Shown here: positions 45,760-57,590 of the stretch, piece after piece
Layout: each line of letters opens with the position of its first letter
Numbering within the stretch: the first letter of the stretch is position 1
Assembly (NCBI GenBank): GCA_029204225.1
Contig: CM055111.1
Coordinates: 2,420,329-2,484,328 of the forward strand
Length of the DNA: 64,000 nt
Source: Diphasiastrum complanatum
Lineage: Eukaryota > Streptophyta > Lycopodiopsida > Lycopodiales > Lycopodiaceae
Direction of reading: 5' to 3'
Notes under the pieces: generated by a model
The model's database searches: none
What the model saw: only the letters and a program-made list of their open reading frames with translations
What the model was told of the DNA's origin: nothing
Position numbers and translations under genes: made by a program

Positions 45760-47560
45760 CTTGTGGTGGTTGCCCCTGCGTAGGTAACTAGGCGGATGGC
45801 AGAGTAGAAATCCTAGCTTCAGCTGTATTGCCTTTGAACTTCTACAGGGTCAGGGTAAGATTGTGTAATCATGGAAGTATTAACAGGAGGGTGTGGTTGT
45901 GTTGGGTCCTTGTTCTACTCTGAGGCCCGATGTTGCGCTCGTGTGATAGCATGCAACGACTCTTGTGATACCCTATGTGCTGGAACAGTCTTTTTGGTTT
46001 GGTTAGGGCAATCTTTATAGCAATGCCTTATGATACAATCAACACATTCAGCTACAAAGTCATATCGAAGTCGACATTCACTTTGAAAGTGAGTGGCTTC
46101 TCCGCATAAAAAATATCGCTTCTAAAGTGCTAAAGGGAAGATGGCATAACCATTTTGGTCAACTTGAATAGGTTGTTCCTCAAGATAATATTGCTCATTA
46201 GAATAGGAGGCAGAGGCCTCATCTACGTATGAGTTAGGATTGCCGTCATCATAAGTAGACTCATAGGCTGGGGTGTCATAGGAGGTATTCTGCATGACAT
46301 TGGCCTGAACTTGTGGTCGATTTTGTTGGTTTGGCCTGTTGGGTGGAACAGATCCTCTTGAACCTGGAAGTGCCAAGCGTTGTTGTTGTGGAAATAGTTG
46401 TTTTCTAGGCAATTCCTGGACCTGGACTGGAGACATATAACGTGGGTTACATGGCGCTTGTGGTTGTCCTCATGGGGCATATTGCTGTGGTCTAGAGTAT
46501 TGCATGTTGCGTGGGTTGTACCTACAGCTGGATGTGGTATGAGCGGTCATATCACATAGTATACAATGTTGCGGTTAGTAAGGGCGGTGTAAGGGACACT
46601 TTGTGTGCCACGACATTGTGGGCACCAGGTGTCTTCTTGCCTATGGATAGCATTACCAAAATGGCAATCGCCTTGGCAACTAACTTTGGAAAGATTTTAA
46701 GGCTTCCTGAAACTCTTTGTTGAGTTTCTCCATCTGTTGCTGATGTTGTTGATTCATCAACTCAAGTTGTGATTTCTAGACTTGGTCTGAATCTCGGGGC
46801 TCACTTGGATGATTATCAGGGAATACACGGTGAGCTCTTTTCTCTTTCTGGTCCGCATCATCAGACCCTTCATCTTCTTCACAAATGGCATTGGACATAG
46901 CAGATTTAGGAGTAAAATACTCTTGAACGCTAGGTTTAAGCTCTTTCCATATGCATATGGGAAGACCAACGATAGACCATATGATTAACATCTTATCAGT
47001 TGCTTGTTCCTGGACTTGACTTCTGAGACGCTTAAAGCGCTCAATATAGTCATGTACGCGTTCATCTTTTTTGTTTTTTATATTACTAAGACGTACAAAG
47101 GGGCTTTCTGTGAGTTTGAAAGGTTGGAAGCATTTAATAAAAAACTCTTTCAGTTCTGACCAATCTTGTCGATCATCATGATCGAGGTTAAAAAACCACT
47201 CTCATGCTTTATCTACCATGGTCATTGAGAAAAGTTGGACTTTTGCATTGTCAGTATATTCTCCATACACTTCACATGCATTCTCAAAGACTTGTAAAAA
47301 TCGATGAGGGTCCACATTACCATCAAACTTTGGTAATTCCAATTTGGGTGTTCGTTTATCGGATCAGGCGGTATGGTGAGCATGGTGGACAAGGTGATCA
47401 TCAGGGTTAGGTGTCCATCTGGATGGTCCAGGGTCTTGATTTACCTGAGACCTAAGGAGATAGGGTTTGTTATTATCATTTGGATGATTGGGCGATGTGA
47501 ATTCATCCATAAGTTCTTCGGATAGATTGGCCATGAGAACTGAGTGAATTTGATTCACTC
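45760..47560 (-). pseudogene. Ty3/gypsy gag with zinc knuckles
   Basis: Minus strand, starting near 47534 (MANLSEELMDEFT). The retrotransposon gag core PKFDGNVDPHRFLQVFENAC, EWFFNLDHDDRQDWSELKEF and RVHDYIERFKRLRSQV spans about 47360-47000. A Gln/Asn-rich linker (46440-46130) precedes two cysteine motifs, YFLCGEATHFQSEC (first Cys lost) and CVDCIIRHCYKDC, near 46110-46000. Stops at about 47370, 47200, 46770 and 46120 break it. It pairs with the protease to its left and the leader, PBS and LTR edge to its right, all in one orientation. Confidence 0.85.
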
Positions 47561-47639
47561 TTTTGTGATTTGGGTTTTTTTTTTTTTACATGCAAATTGG
47601 CAATACCTTAGGATAGAATTAGATGTTCAATAAAAATTC

Positions 47640-47935
47640 TATAAAAATGGTATGTCGGATGCAATGGTACTGAGACTGGCAGATGCAAAACAATACTGAT
47701 AGTATGGATTCAATGTCGGATAGGGATTAAAAGCATTGTGTCGGATGCAATTGAGTGACAATGTCGGATGGAACAGTATCGGATGGAAATCACAAACTGG
47801 CAGATGCAACTGCGAATGCAAACTGGCGGATGCAACAGTGGATGCAATTGGTACTAACAAGTCATCGGATGCACTTCGAACAGAAATGTTTTTTGGAGGT
47901 CGTCGGATGCACGTCACATGTCAGACACAATTTTT
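47640..47935 (-). repeat. Array of TCGGATGCA-type motifs in gypsy leader
   Basis: About 11 copies of (G/T)(T/G)CGGATG(C/G)A or close variants (GCAGATGCA, GTGGATGCA) lie on the plus strand, all in the same direction, near 47655, 47680, 47716, 47742, 47765, 47780, 47803, 47827, 47843, 47863 and 47903. Confidence 0.7.
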
Positions 47936-48044
47936 TTGTTTGTTGTCGGGTTCACATCACAATTTCTTTAAAATTTAACAGCGGCAGGTGCAAGCGATGG
48001 TTCAGCCAATAGGTCTCCCTCCCCTAAAAAAAAAATGCCAGATA

Positions 48045-48088
48045 GGTGGAGGGTGGTGGGTGGAGGGTGGAGGGTGGAGGGTGGTGGG
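48045..48088 (+). repeat. GGGTGGA minisatellite, G-quadruplex prone
   Basis: GGAGGGTGG and GGTGGG units repeat without interruption over 44 bp, giving eight or more G-runs. It lies in the leader of the minus-strand gypsy element, so the G-rich strand is opposite to its RNA. Confidence 0.85.
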
Positions 48089-48249
48089 TTTCAATCGTGT
48101 GGGGCTGGGTATAGATCAAATGACATTTTTAGATGCAATGCATGCTGGTAGTGAATTCCCTAAATGCAAAAATGCATGCAGGCAAACAGAAACTGCTAGA
48201 ATGGTAATATAAACTATGAAAATAAAATCTTTATCAGATGGAAGAAGAT

Positions 48250-48269
48250 TATCAGGAGCAGCGGCGCCA
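48250..48269 (-). promoter_or_regulatory. Primer binding site of minus-strand gypsy element
   Basis: The minus strand reads TGGCGCCGCTGCTCCTGATA. The TGGCGCCG start is the common plant gypsy type. It is one base from the TGTTTGCTGG edge at 48271. Confidence 0.65.
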
Positions 48270-48270
48270 A

Positions 48271-48425
48271 TGTTTGCTGGTTCAGTAGGCCACTGTTTCC
48301 TATCAGCCTACAGCCGACATAAGGTCTACCTACTTCTAACTTCTCTGATTTGCAGTACAATGGTAACACAATAATGATGTGCCCGTCTGTCAGTTGGTAC
48401 ATCTACGACCTGATCTTCCAACAGT
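48271..48425 (-). repeat. LTR edge of minus-strand gypsy element (right end unknown)
   Basis: TGTTTGCTGGTTC abuts the PBS. CTTCCAACA at about 48417-48425 might close a very short LTR, or the LTR is longer or truncated. No second copy was seen. Confidence 0.4.
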
Positions 48426-48591
48426 TGTAACTCATTGCGTAGCAACAAGTGCATCATTTTCGGCTGATGTTTTCAATGAAAGTTTTTTTTTTATAAAACC
48501 ACTCCTGATTCTTAGTATGTTTCTTTAAATGATGTGGCATCATCATCATTTAACCGTTCATCTTCTGAAATTTTTCATGCAAGTACTTTAA

Positions 48592-49362
48592 ATGACGTCT
48601 ATAACTCAACTTGTGTCAAATCTTTTGACCTCATCCTCCTCTTCAGATACAAGCTCTGCACAATTAGAACATTGTTCTTTTGAGCAAGTTGAATCACTGA
48701 GTGATGATTCAAAAGCTTCAATTTACTCGGTCATTGATTCTAGTAAATCAATAGATCCACGTAAGTCTATTGCTCTGTGATGTTCAAGCTTTTCACATGT
48801 TCGTAGGAGACCTTCTCAAAGTGATGTTCGTCGTGTTAAATCTAAAAGGGCTATATTTACTAAGAATTTAGAGCATTCTAAGGGTCCAAAACATCTCGAG
48901 GTTGGAGCCAGAATTTCGAGTCATGAAACTCCAACACCTTTTCAACCAGTTCAAGCACCTACTAGTGTCACAAGTTCAATTCACAAATAAGCACCTACTA
49001 GTGTCACAAGTTTAATTTACAGATTAGACTCCAAAAAGAAAAAAGAAAAATACAAGAGAGACTTGAGACCTTCACTTGTTTTAATGAATCATAAAAAACA
49101 GTTGATTACAAAATCTGAGATTCGAAAGGTATAGAATATTATTTGCTGCTCATCCTATTTTTGTCATGTGCCAATCTTAGCATTCAAACATCTAGGAAGA
49201 TATGCCAGCTGACTCTGATGAAGAAGACATGTCTTCCACTTCATCAACTAAAAACGAGTGTTGAGAATATGTCAAGTTCTGAATTGAGAGGCATCAATGA
49301 TAATTCCTTAGAAAATGTACTTAAAAAAAGAGAATGTGCGAATATAATCTAAGTCATTTTGT
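48592..49362 (+). pseudogene. Unidentified Ser/Lys-rich coding remnant
   Basis: A frame from ATG 48592 (MTSITQLVSNLLTSSSSSDT) with a stop near 48778 continues in frame with biased Ser, Lys and Arg content (SHVRRRPSQSDVRRVKSKRA) to about 49130, with another stop at about 48988. A later block near 49199-49256 encodes DMPADSDEEDMSSTSSTKN. It resembles a nuclear or disordered protein gone to decay. Family unknown. Confidence 0.3.
48955..49026 (+). repeat. 36-bp tandem duplication
   Basis: GCACCTACTAGTGTCACAAG recurs at 48955 and 48991, each followed by a similar TTCAATTCACA / TTTAATTTACA end. Confidence 0.85.
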
Positions 49363-50903
49363 AATTCAATGAGATTTCGAGTTTCAAAAATCATTTGTCC
49401 TCTTGAATTATTATTTCATTTGTAATTATGATGGTTTTATGAAGTTTGCAACAAAAAAACTTGTAGTTCTTTTTTCAAAATATGCATTTTTGGCTTCTAT
49501 AAAAAATAAAATTTAGAGATTTATTAAGAAAATCCATGATTTTGGCCTAAAACTAGGACCATTAAAAAACACCAAAAAAGATTACTCTTTTTTAGGTCAA
49601 AGTCCCAAAACAAATGTCATCGTGTTTAAAGCATAAGACTTTGTACACAAGAGACAAGCCTGCCACGCGATATAAAAAATCTGACGCAAAGCCTTACGAA
49701 ATATGCTAATTTTTATCAACTTGCTTTCCGTATTGGCCAGGTAATTACTTTGCTATGCTCAACATAGGATTTATATTTTATAAATTTTAGTGATTAAATT
49801 GATTGTAACACAATTCTAATCATTTTGTTTTCTTTATTTTCTTTTGTTCAAGTTTGGGCCCTTGTAAATAAGATTTTTGATAAATGAAAATTTTTAAAAA
49901 TAAAAGACCAACCAACTCAAGGTATTTCAAAAGAAGAAGAAGTTGTGACCACCACTCAAACTCTAAAATCCATTCCTGCAGATATGGGAATCTCTGAGTG
50001 AAAAAATATGCAAGGAATTAATTCTTCAAAACTCTTAATAAGTGTCCTCTCCATGTTGCAATACAACAACCAATATGTAAAATATCATACTGATAATGAG
50101 ATTGCCATGTACAACTATAGTCCTAGAGCTATTTGAAAAGAGAGGACACTACTTGAATAAGTAATATTTATTGGAATCATATTATATTTCACAAAAACTA
50201 CTTCGACTTCTCTTCTAATGTGGCATATTAACAATTTCATCCATCCTTCCGTTGAGAGTTTTGATATCACTAGTACAAACATGACTTACCATGTAACCTT
50301 TGACATTGAGCAATTGTGCACGTGCTCTAATTTCTTGAGGATTATGACCGTCAAAAAGTACCTACTTGCAAACTTATGTACTTGTTTTTTTACAAGTTAA
50401 AGGATTGGACATGAATGAAAATATGTTCATCACCAACCGATGCTCAGTTTGCAAAAATCATTTCACATTTTTGCATTGCCATGTAGGTGTGTCATAATAA
50501 ATTCTTTTTTATGCCAGTTGTCATCTACCAACAACAAGTCACTCAGAGAATACAAATTTTTTTCCAATATGGTTTCAACATGTTATTTGTTACATGACAT
50601 TGGCTCTGTCACCTATTATGTTGCATATTTGAAAGATTTGTGATATTGAAAAGCCAAATGTAGACAAGTTTTTGTTATTTTGTCAAAGAATCGTGCAATT
50701 TTATGTTTGATCATGGCTATATACAAATTTGGCCAAAAACAAATCGCAAAAACTTGTAATTATTTATTTGCAATTCGTTAATGCCACATATGGCACAAAG
50801 ATATTAGGATTTGTCATTAATGAAAAGCATGTAAGTGTAACATATGGAAATATAGTTGCAAATAGTATGTGCCATGTGGCACAAGAAAATTGGAGTTTAT
50901 CCT
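49363..50903. other. Non-coding, no gene recognised
   Basis: AT-rich, with only short frames lacking motifs. Confidence 0.55.
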
Positions 50904-51263
50904 AGTGTTGGGCGGGTATATAGGTGCCCGGGTGGTATCAACAGTGGTATCGTAAAACATACCCGCTCGGTATATGATTTTGTGATACTCGGTCGACGAT
51001 ACCCGACCCGAGCTAGTTTTAGACCATCAATGCACATATCGATACCCGGATTAGGGGCAAAAATTTGAATTTAACATGGTGTCAATATAGTATCCATTTT
51101 CAGTTAGTTTCCAAATTTGATATATGTGATAAATATTATTTATGGTGTCCCAAAGACATTGGTGGGCACCAACAAATTATCGGCCTTGAAAATCGTATGC
51201 ATTTTACATTTAAAAAGGTCATGCTTTTCATTAAATGCATACTACCCTTTATAAAAAGGTTAA

Positions 51264-51296
<33 letters not shown>

Positions 51297-51461
51297 CTTA
51301 TACCCAGGTTTGTATTCGATTGGTATCACCACTACAATACCTAGGTCGTTTGATACTAGCCACCAATTTACAAACATGATGATACTGATACCCGACTAGT
51401 ATCAAAATTTTTATACCAAGACCCAGCTGGTATTTTAAATATCAATACCCACCCAAAACTG
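50904..51461. mobile_element. hAT-like/fold-back non-autonomous element (candidate)
   Basis: The ends are inverted: left AGTGTTGGGCGGGTAT and, on the opposite strand at the right, AGTTTTGGGTGGGTAT (14 of 16 match). Internally many GGTATC and GATACC words occur near both ends. A (TA)n tract (51267-51296) sits in the middle. hAT elements have short inverted ends and subterminal repeats; an 8-bp duplication is not clear (GTTTATCC against GTTATATC). No transposase is encoded. Confidence 0.5.
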
Positions 51462-51782
51462 GTTATATCACAAATAGCGACCCCTTGGAGGTAGGTGTAT
51501 ATAATGTGTGCATGGAAACTTTGGGCTACAAAAAAGTTCTTGGAAGCTATTGTAGTGAGTTGGGTAAGAGTCTAAGAGAGAAATTCGAGTTACTTTGTTA
51601 CTAAATTTGTCGTCATGTTCTTAGCTCCAGCTCAAGTTTTAGGTTTGATTGTACATTGTAAGGTTCTGCAACAAAAATGCTATTAGTACTTGTGAGCAGT
51701 GCATGCCCTAAGTTAGAAAAAATAAAAAAAAGTTCTTTAAGATCAAACATTGAATGATAAACTACAATCAAGGTTTATTTTG

Positions 51783-52003
51783 CTACAGACCCTAGGCTTA
51801 TTCCATTTCTTCACCCATGGGCCAATTAGACACAACCATGTGCACCTTGACAAATAGGCATTTAGAGCTCAAGGCACGTATTTCTATTGCTGGTTAAGTT
51901 GGGCTACAAACCCTAGGGTTGTTCCATTTCTTCACCCACGGGCCAATTAGACACAACCACGTGTACATTGACTAGACACTTGGCATTTAGGGCTAAAGCC
52001 TGC
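51783..52003 (+). promoter_or_regulatory. Duplicated promoter module of SPCS1 gene
   Basis: Two copies of about 100 bp with 121-bp offset share CTACA(G/A)ACCCTAGG, TTCCATTTCTTCACCCA, GGGCCAATTAGACACAACCA and GGCATTTAG. AAACCCTAG (telo-box) is exact in the second copy, and GGGCC words resemble site II elements of housekeeping promoters. They end about 140 bp before the ATG. Confidence 0.65.
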
Positions 52004-52145
52004 AGTACAAAAGACAAAATACCCAACCCCTCTTCATCCTTCCTATCTTCTCTTCTCTTCTCTTCTCTTTTGGATCGGAAACTCAAAAGAAAGAAAGAAA
52101 GCTCAAGAAAGAAGAAGAAAGGAGAGAAATCAAGCAAGGATCATC

Positions 52146-52436
52146 ATGAATTGGGAGGGGCAGAAGCTGGTTGAGGAGCTGATGCAGTATCTTTTGCTTG
52201 CATCTGCATTGATTTCCTTCTCCACCGGCTTTGGCTTCAGTTCCGTCAAGCTCATGTTTCTCATCTATGCCTCTGGGGCGCTGCTCACCCTTCTCATCAC
52301 TGTTCCGGATTGGCCTTTCTACAATCGCCGCCCTCTGGTGTGGCTTGATGCCAAAGTCGCGGAAGCCTCCAATAGCAGGTTGTTGAAGGCCAAGGTTGCA
52401 GCCCAGCAAAAAGCTTCAAAAACAATGAAGAAGTGA
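52146..52436 (+). CDS. SPCS1: Signal peptidase complex subunit 1 (SPC12 family)
   Basis: 96 residues, intact and without intron. MNWEGQKLVEELMQ is the conserved N-terminus. Two membrane segments follow (about residues 16-34 and 37-54), with a short loop between, then the family signature PDWPFYNRRPLVWLD, and a Lys-rich cytosolic tail ending KTMKK. SPC12 is the small non-catalytic ER subunit of signal peptidase; both ends face the cytosol, and it helps define which segments the complex cleaves. Length fits plant homologues (about 90-100 residues). A pyrimidine-rich then purine-rich 5' UTR (52040-52140) precedes the ATG. No retrocopy poly-A tail is evident. It is the only clear housekeeping gene here. 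Confidence 0.95.
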   Translation: MNWEGQKLVEELMQYLLLASALISFSTGFGFSSVKLMFLIYASGALLTLLITVPDWPFYNRRPLVWLDAKVAEASNSRLLKAKVAAQQKASKTMKK

Positions 52437-53596
52437 GAGCGGGCGATGTATTCCAAAATTAGGGTTCCTGTTGGGGCAGTAAATGTCTTCAGACAGTTTT
52501 GCGTTTGCTACATGATGGCAGCTGCTATTTTTTTGGGTAGTGCTCGACTTGGTAGGAGGGAAAAAGAACATTATGATCTAAGGTGGCTGGATGATCTTGC
52601 ATGTAACTGTGAGGGTTATATGATCATTCATATTTTTTATTTCTGTAATTCTCCTGTGTGCGTTTTTATTGAGTAATTGAGAAGGTTTTATTATTCTCAC
52701 TGGCATTTTTTGGTTCTGTAATTTGCTTGTCTGCGTTTTCATTGATTAACAGCTTAGGATTATTGATCGTATTACGAGTCTCAGTCTGTGAGTAATTGAA
52801 ATGTCTCTGCTTCCTATTTATACTCTATTGAGTAAGGGCCTGAATCCTTAATACGAAAAAATAAGAGCAAATTTTCCTATCGTAAATAGTGTCCCCTTCT
52901 ACTAGATGCGCAATGTTCTTATGAATAAATTTAATAATAACTCTTGACCCCATCAAGTGAAATGGGTCTTGAGCCTATAATGTTCAATAAGCCCTAAGAA
53001 GACTATCTATCCATAGCGAGTTGACGGGGTATTCATTTTGTTTCAAATTAGCGTATAATGTTCGTGTAGTTTCTAAGACCTTCGATCTACATACTTTTTT
53101 TGTGTTTGTGCTATATAGAAACAATATTTGCTCTTTAGGAAGGATAATAAAACTCCTTATATCCAGTGTCTGCGGTGTCACCATGCGCTTGCCTTGAATG
53201 TGCTCAGCCTTTACTCTATATCTGAGAATAGTTTTTGTGCTACATTTGATGATTATCACTGTCTGGAACCCTGTACTAAGGTAGCAGTAAGGCTTCGAGG
53301 TGCAATAAATCTAGCAAGGAAGCATATGCACAAGTCATAAAATCAGATTGATAGACCATAATTTGAAAGAACATACGGTTTATAGACCGTGTTATTGAAT
53401 CTGACATGCTAAGAGTTGTTTGGAAACTATTCAGCTGAGACCTATAGTTCAGGCGACATGCTACTGGGCCAATACTAAGATATGTGATTTCTGTATTTGA
53501 AGCCGAACACTGGCACTTAACTGCTAGGCATTGATGCGTCCATATGCTTATGGACACCAGTACATATGTGCCGCTGTATGCTAGTGTTGACCTAAG
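52437..53596. other. 3' flank of SPCS1, no further gene
   Basis: Several AATAAA-like words follow (for example near 52923). No coding motif is recognised. Confidence 0.55.
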
Positions 53597-55298
53597 TTGG
53601 ACCGGGACGGCGTTCCGGAACCCAAAAAAAAAAAATTTATGCTTGGTTCCCTCTTACAACTATGTTGCTGCTTTGTGAACTATGTCCATATATGACTCCA
53701 TATAAGAATAAATTTACTCATTAAAATATAGACCATAGGTTCTAAATATGTCTAAATATGTTGACAGCGTCGTCATTCACTAGTTTATCCTAGAAGAGAT
53801 GGATGCTTGAGCATAGTCACAAAGAATGACATTTCAAAGCTCTTGGAATCATTGATACCCGTTCCCTTAGGAACGGGAGCCTTACCGTTCCTTAGGAATG
53901 GCCGTTCTGTTCCTAAGGAACGGTTTTAGGAGCCGTTCTAAATTTCTTTCTCTGATGGGGGATCCGTTGCTGTGAAGATTACTTACAGTTTCGGTGTTCC
54001 GTTGCATCTGAAATCCATAGATCCCGTTGATCAAAACTGAATGCATTAGCAATGATTGGCATCCGAAATCCGTTAATCGTTGAACTAAATCATTTTAGCA
54101 ACCCATTCTGGATGATTGTTTTGGCACGAGACCCGTTCTGACATTTGAAGTCGTTTTGGCAACCCATTCTAGCAACCTGTTCTTGCAACCAGTTCTGGCA
54201 GATCGTTCTGGCATTTGCAACAGCTAAGGAATGGTTCGAATGCCACAGCTAAGGAACGGTCAGATTCCTGAAGAACCTTTCCTAGGTATTTTCTAAAATG
54301 TTCTAAACTGTCTCAATTCAAATTTTCTAGAATAAAACATGATATGATAAACCTAGAATGTTCTGGAATCTAAATACCTTCTATCAGTGAATAATATAAA
54401 ATTCTAAACATTCAGAAGATAATTGCTTAGAATATGATACCTGATACAAAGTATTTAACTGTGTATTTAGATTCCTTTTTATGGCCTTTTTTATTTTTGA
54501 AGACAACTAAATTTTTTTACAAAACAGGACGTTTCGAAATTTCCAAAACGTTCCGGAACAATCGTTCCGGAACGTGATCGGAACTCTACGTTGCGGAATG
54601 CCATGCATGTATGGGCCTTAGAAGCCCGTTCCGAGCAAAATGGGTCGGAACGTTCCGTTCCATCCATTCCCGGAACGTACTGGGTCGGAACGAGTTCATG
54701 TAAAAAAGAAACAAGGCATCAAAGTGCCACCTGCTAGCCGTGATCTTCCTTCTTCGCACTGAGGGATGCTTATAATGCACTGAGAACGCTTATAATGCAC
54801 TGAGGGATGCTACAGATCAGAAATCGATTTGAAATTATTGTTCAAGACATAGGTTCGAGACAAGACATATATCCGAGCTAGAATCGCTGTATCTTGATAC
54901 ATTGAATACAGTCATCAGAGGAAACAGGCTGCCAACCACTGGTGTACATTCCAAAGACTTAACACGTTTGATCTTGAGTGGCTTTCGCCACGACGCAAAT
55001 TTAAATCAAGAAACTGCCTTCAAAAAAGGTGACTACGTTGCTTACAAAAATGTTGTTTTTGCCATTTGCTATTACGTTTGCTGCTTTCAGTTGTAGTGTG
55101 TGCACTTTTTTGGACATTCATGGTAGGATATTTGTGATCCAAGCTCAGGCTTTCTAGCAAAGATTTTGATGCTGATAAGAAAATAGGATATCTTTGTATC
55201 TAAATAGGACAACGCTATGTATCTTTGTAAAAAAACGTATTTTATTTATTTATTTTTGGGAGTCCCGTTCCGAACGGAACGCGTTCCGGAACGGGCAA
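53597..55298. mobile_element. Fold-back candidate built of GTTCCGGAAC palindromes, about 1.7 kb
   Basis: Both ends carry (C)GTTCCGGAAC next to an A-rich stretch facing inwards: GGCGTTCCGGAACCCAAAA at the left, and TTTTTGGGAGTCCCGTTCCG to GTTCCGGAACGGGCAA at the right. CTAAG flanks both sides (53592-53596 and 55299-55303), a possible 5-bp target duplication. Perfect inverted repeats lie at 53858-53877 (8-bp arms), 53884-53924 (15-bp arms, 11-nt loop) and 54548-54575 (12-bp arms, 4-nt loop). The 53940-54300 part is full of CCGTTCTGGCA-like words. No transposase frame is seen. The superfamily is unclear. Confidence 0.5.
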
Positions 55299-55303
55299 CT
55301 AAG

Positions 55304-56811
55304 GTATGGGCTGTGGACACATACGGAAGGAGAGTATACACTGTAGTGTAAAATGGGGAAGCGTACAGTGACCTGCTAATTGTTCAGGATAAATGCCTGT
55401 AACAGCCTGTTACATTTTCATGGTAAGTGGCTGCAGTTTGAACCCGGTGAAATACTCAAATGAGCTACACCACCCAATCAACTTATCAAGGCAGTGTCTT
55501 TGTCATTGTTTGCATTCTCCACATCAACTATTGAACTCCAAACCTCATGATGTTTTGAAGATTTCACCTGTCTGGAATTCTGTGTCTAAGGAGCATGGTG
55601 CTGTTTTATGATATTAAGTTTGGTTTGCCATGCCCGTGTGTGGTGTAAGCATGCTAGTCTCAAGTGAAACTTGTGTGTCTTTGTCAATTACCGGTCACAA
55701 ATCAGCACAATGGCACAAGCATTTGATTTGTTACAAACGCTAACTAGGTTGTGAATGAGTGATCAAACTTATTTTGCATGAGTTTTCCCCAAGGTAAAGG
55801 TGTGCTTTGACATGCCTACGTAAGAAATTGCAAGATTTAATCTTTTCCAGGTTTAGATTACGAGATTTCCTTGTCCACCTGTGAACGAATTCGAAGTGTC
55901 TAGCACACCATGTATCCTATGATTCCTATCAATTAGCAAATTGTTGTCGCGCACTTAAAATTGCTCAAGACTATGGGAACTTGAGCAGCAGTTTCATTGT
56001 GAAAAAAGCTTTTAAAAAAATTATCATAAATTAGTCAAAACATTGATGTACAACTATCTCAAGCATGTTCATCTATGTATTGGATATGATGTGAATGTGC
56101 CTTCTGTACTTACAATATGGCTACTGTTATGAACCACTTATTGCTACATATGGCTTGTGTATGCGAAGATGAGCATAATGTAACTTTTCTAGATGTACTT
56201 TTGATCATGTAGAAGAAATCATATGTGATTTGCCTTACATATGTATGAAAGGATAGAGATTCTATTTTATTGGCTTTGCTCTTGAATGTTTGCCTTCATC
56301 ATTCTTGAGTTTGCCATTTAACTCACAAAAGTTATGCTGGTAAGTATGCTCGAATCTAAAGGTTGGCATACGTTTATGTTTGTGATACTGTAGGTGTTGA
56401 TGATGTCAGTATATGAAATGATGATGTGATTGGATGATCAAAGAGTTTGGCGGGTGATGGTAGGTAGTCTTGTTATGTTTTAGCACTTGTGACATGGTTG
56501 TATGGTTGTTATGTACGTTTTTTATTGCCTTTTAAGGGAAAGAAAGATCATTCAAGGATTGGCATATTTGAGACTTGATAGCTTGAGTGTGTCATGCGTG
56601 AAGTATCTCGTAAGACTTCTTTTTTTCCACAAGATAGTTATGGAGAAAGATATCATTTGGCAATTCTTTAAAATTTCTAACTACAATATATCACGTAGAA
56701 ATATGGGGTTGGGCCTCACGGTGAATTACAACAACTCCATAAGAAAGTGAGGCCAATTTGGGTTACCATTTAGTCACACGATGATTCTAGACCATGAACA
56801 TGCATTATTTT

Positions 56812-56813
<2 letters not shown>
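55304..56813. other. Non-coding, no gene recognised
   Basis: Short frames only, for example 56502-56750, without motifs. Confidence 0.5.

Positions 56814-56850
<37 letters not shown>
56814..56850. repeat. (GT)n microsatellite
   Basis: About 18 GT units. Confidence 0.95.
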
Positions 56851-57109
56851 CGTTCGAATCGCGATTCTAGAATTGTGATAAAAAAGACAATGAATCGCGT
56901 TCTGAATCACTGTTTTTTCTTTATTGAAATCACAAAAACAAAAAAAATTTACGTTCGCGATTCATTCGGGCAACACAGATCATATATATTACAGATATTT
57001 TAGAGAGAGAATGTAAGGGTGTTGTTAACCCGCCCTACTCTCCCTATGTCACACTTAGACCCGACTCTTTGCCTATTCATACATACAATACATATGCACA
57101 CACATATAA

Positions 57110-57590
57110 GCCTATTTTTGACCACACATACACACACACATAAACATACACACATGCACACATGTACACGTACACGTACACATACACACATACATATACA
57201 TAAACACACATACATAAACATAAATACACATATGAACATACACATATATATGAACATACACACATACATAAACATATGAACATACACATACATATACATA
57301 AATACACATACATAAACACACTACACACATACACATACACATACGCATACGCATACGCATACGCATACGCATACGCATACGCATACGCATACGCATACAC
57401 ACACATACACATACCTATACATAAGCATACACATACATATACACATACACACATACACATAGACATAGACATACACAAACAAACACACACACATCCATAT
57501 ATACACATATACATATACATATATATCTACATACAAATACACATACACATACATATGTGTATACACACACATACACATACACCATTGGCC
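57110..57590. repeat. Compound (CA)n/(CATA)n microsatellite
   Basis: Nearly 480 bp of ACACATACATA-type sequence with variant units. A homogeneous ACGCAT hexamer run occupies 57341-57398. Confidence 0.93.
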
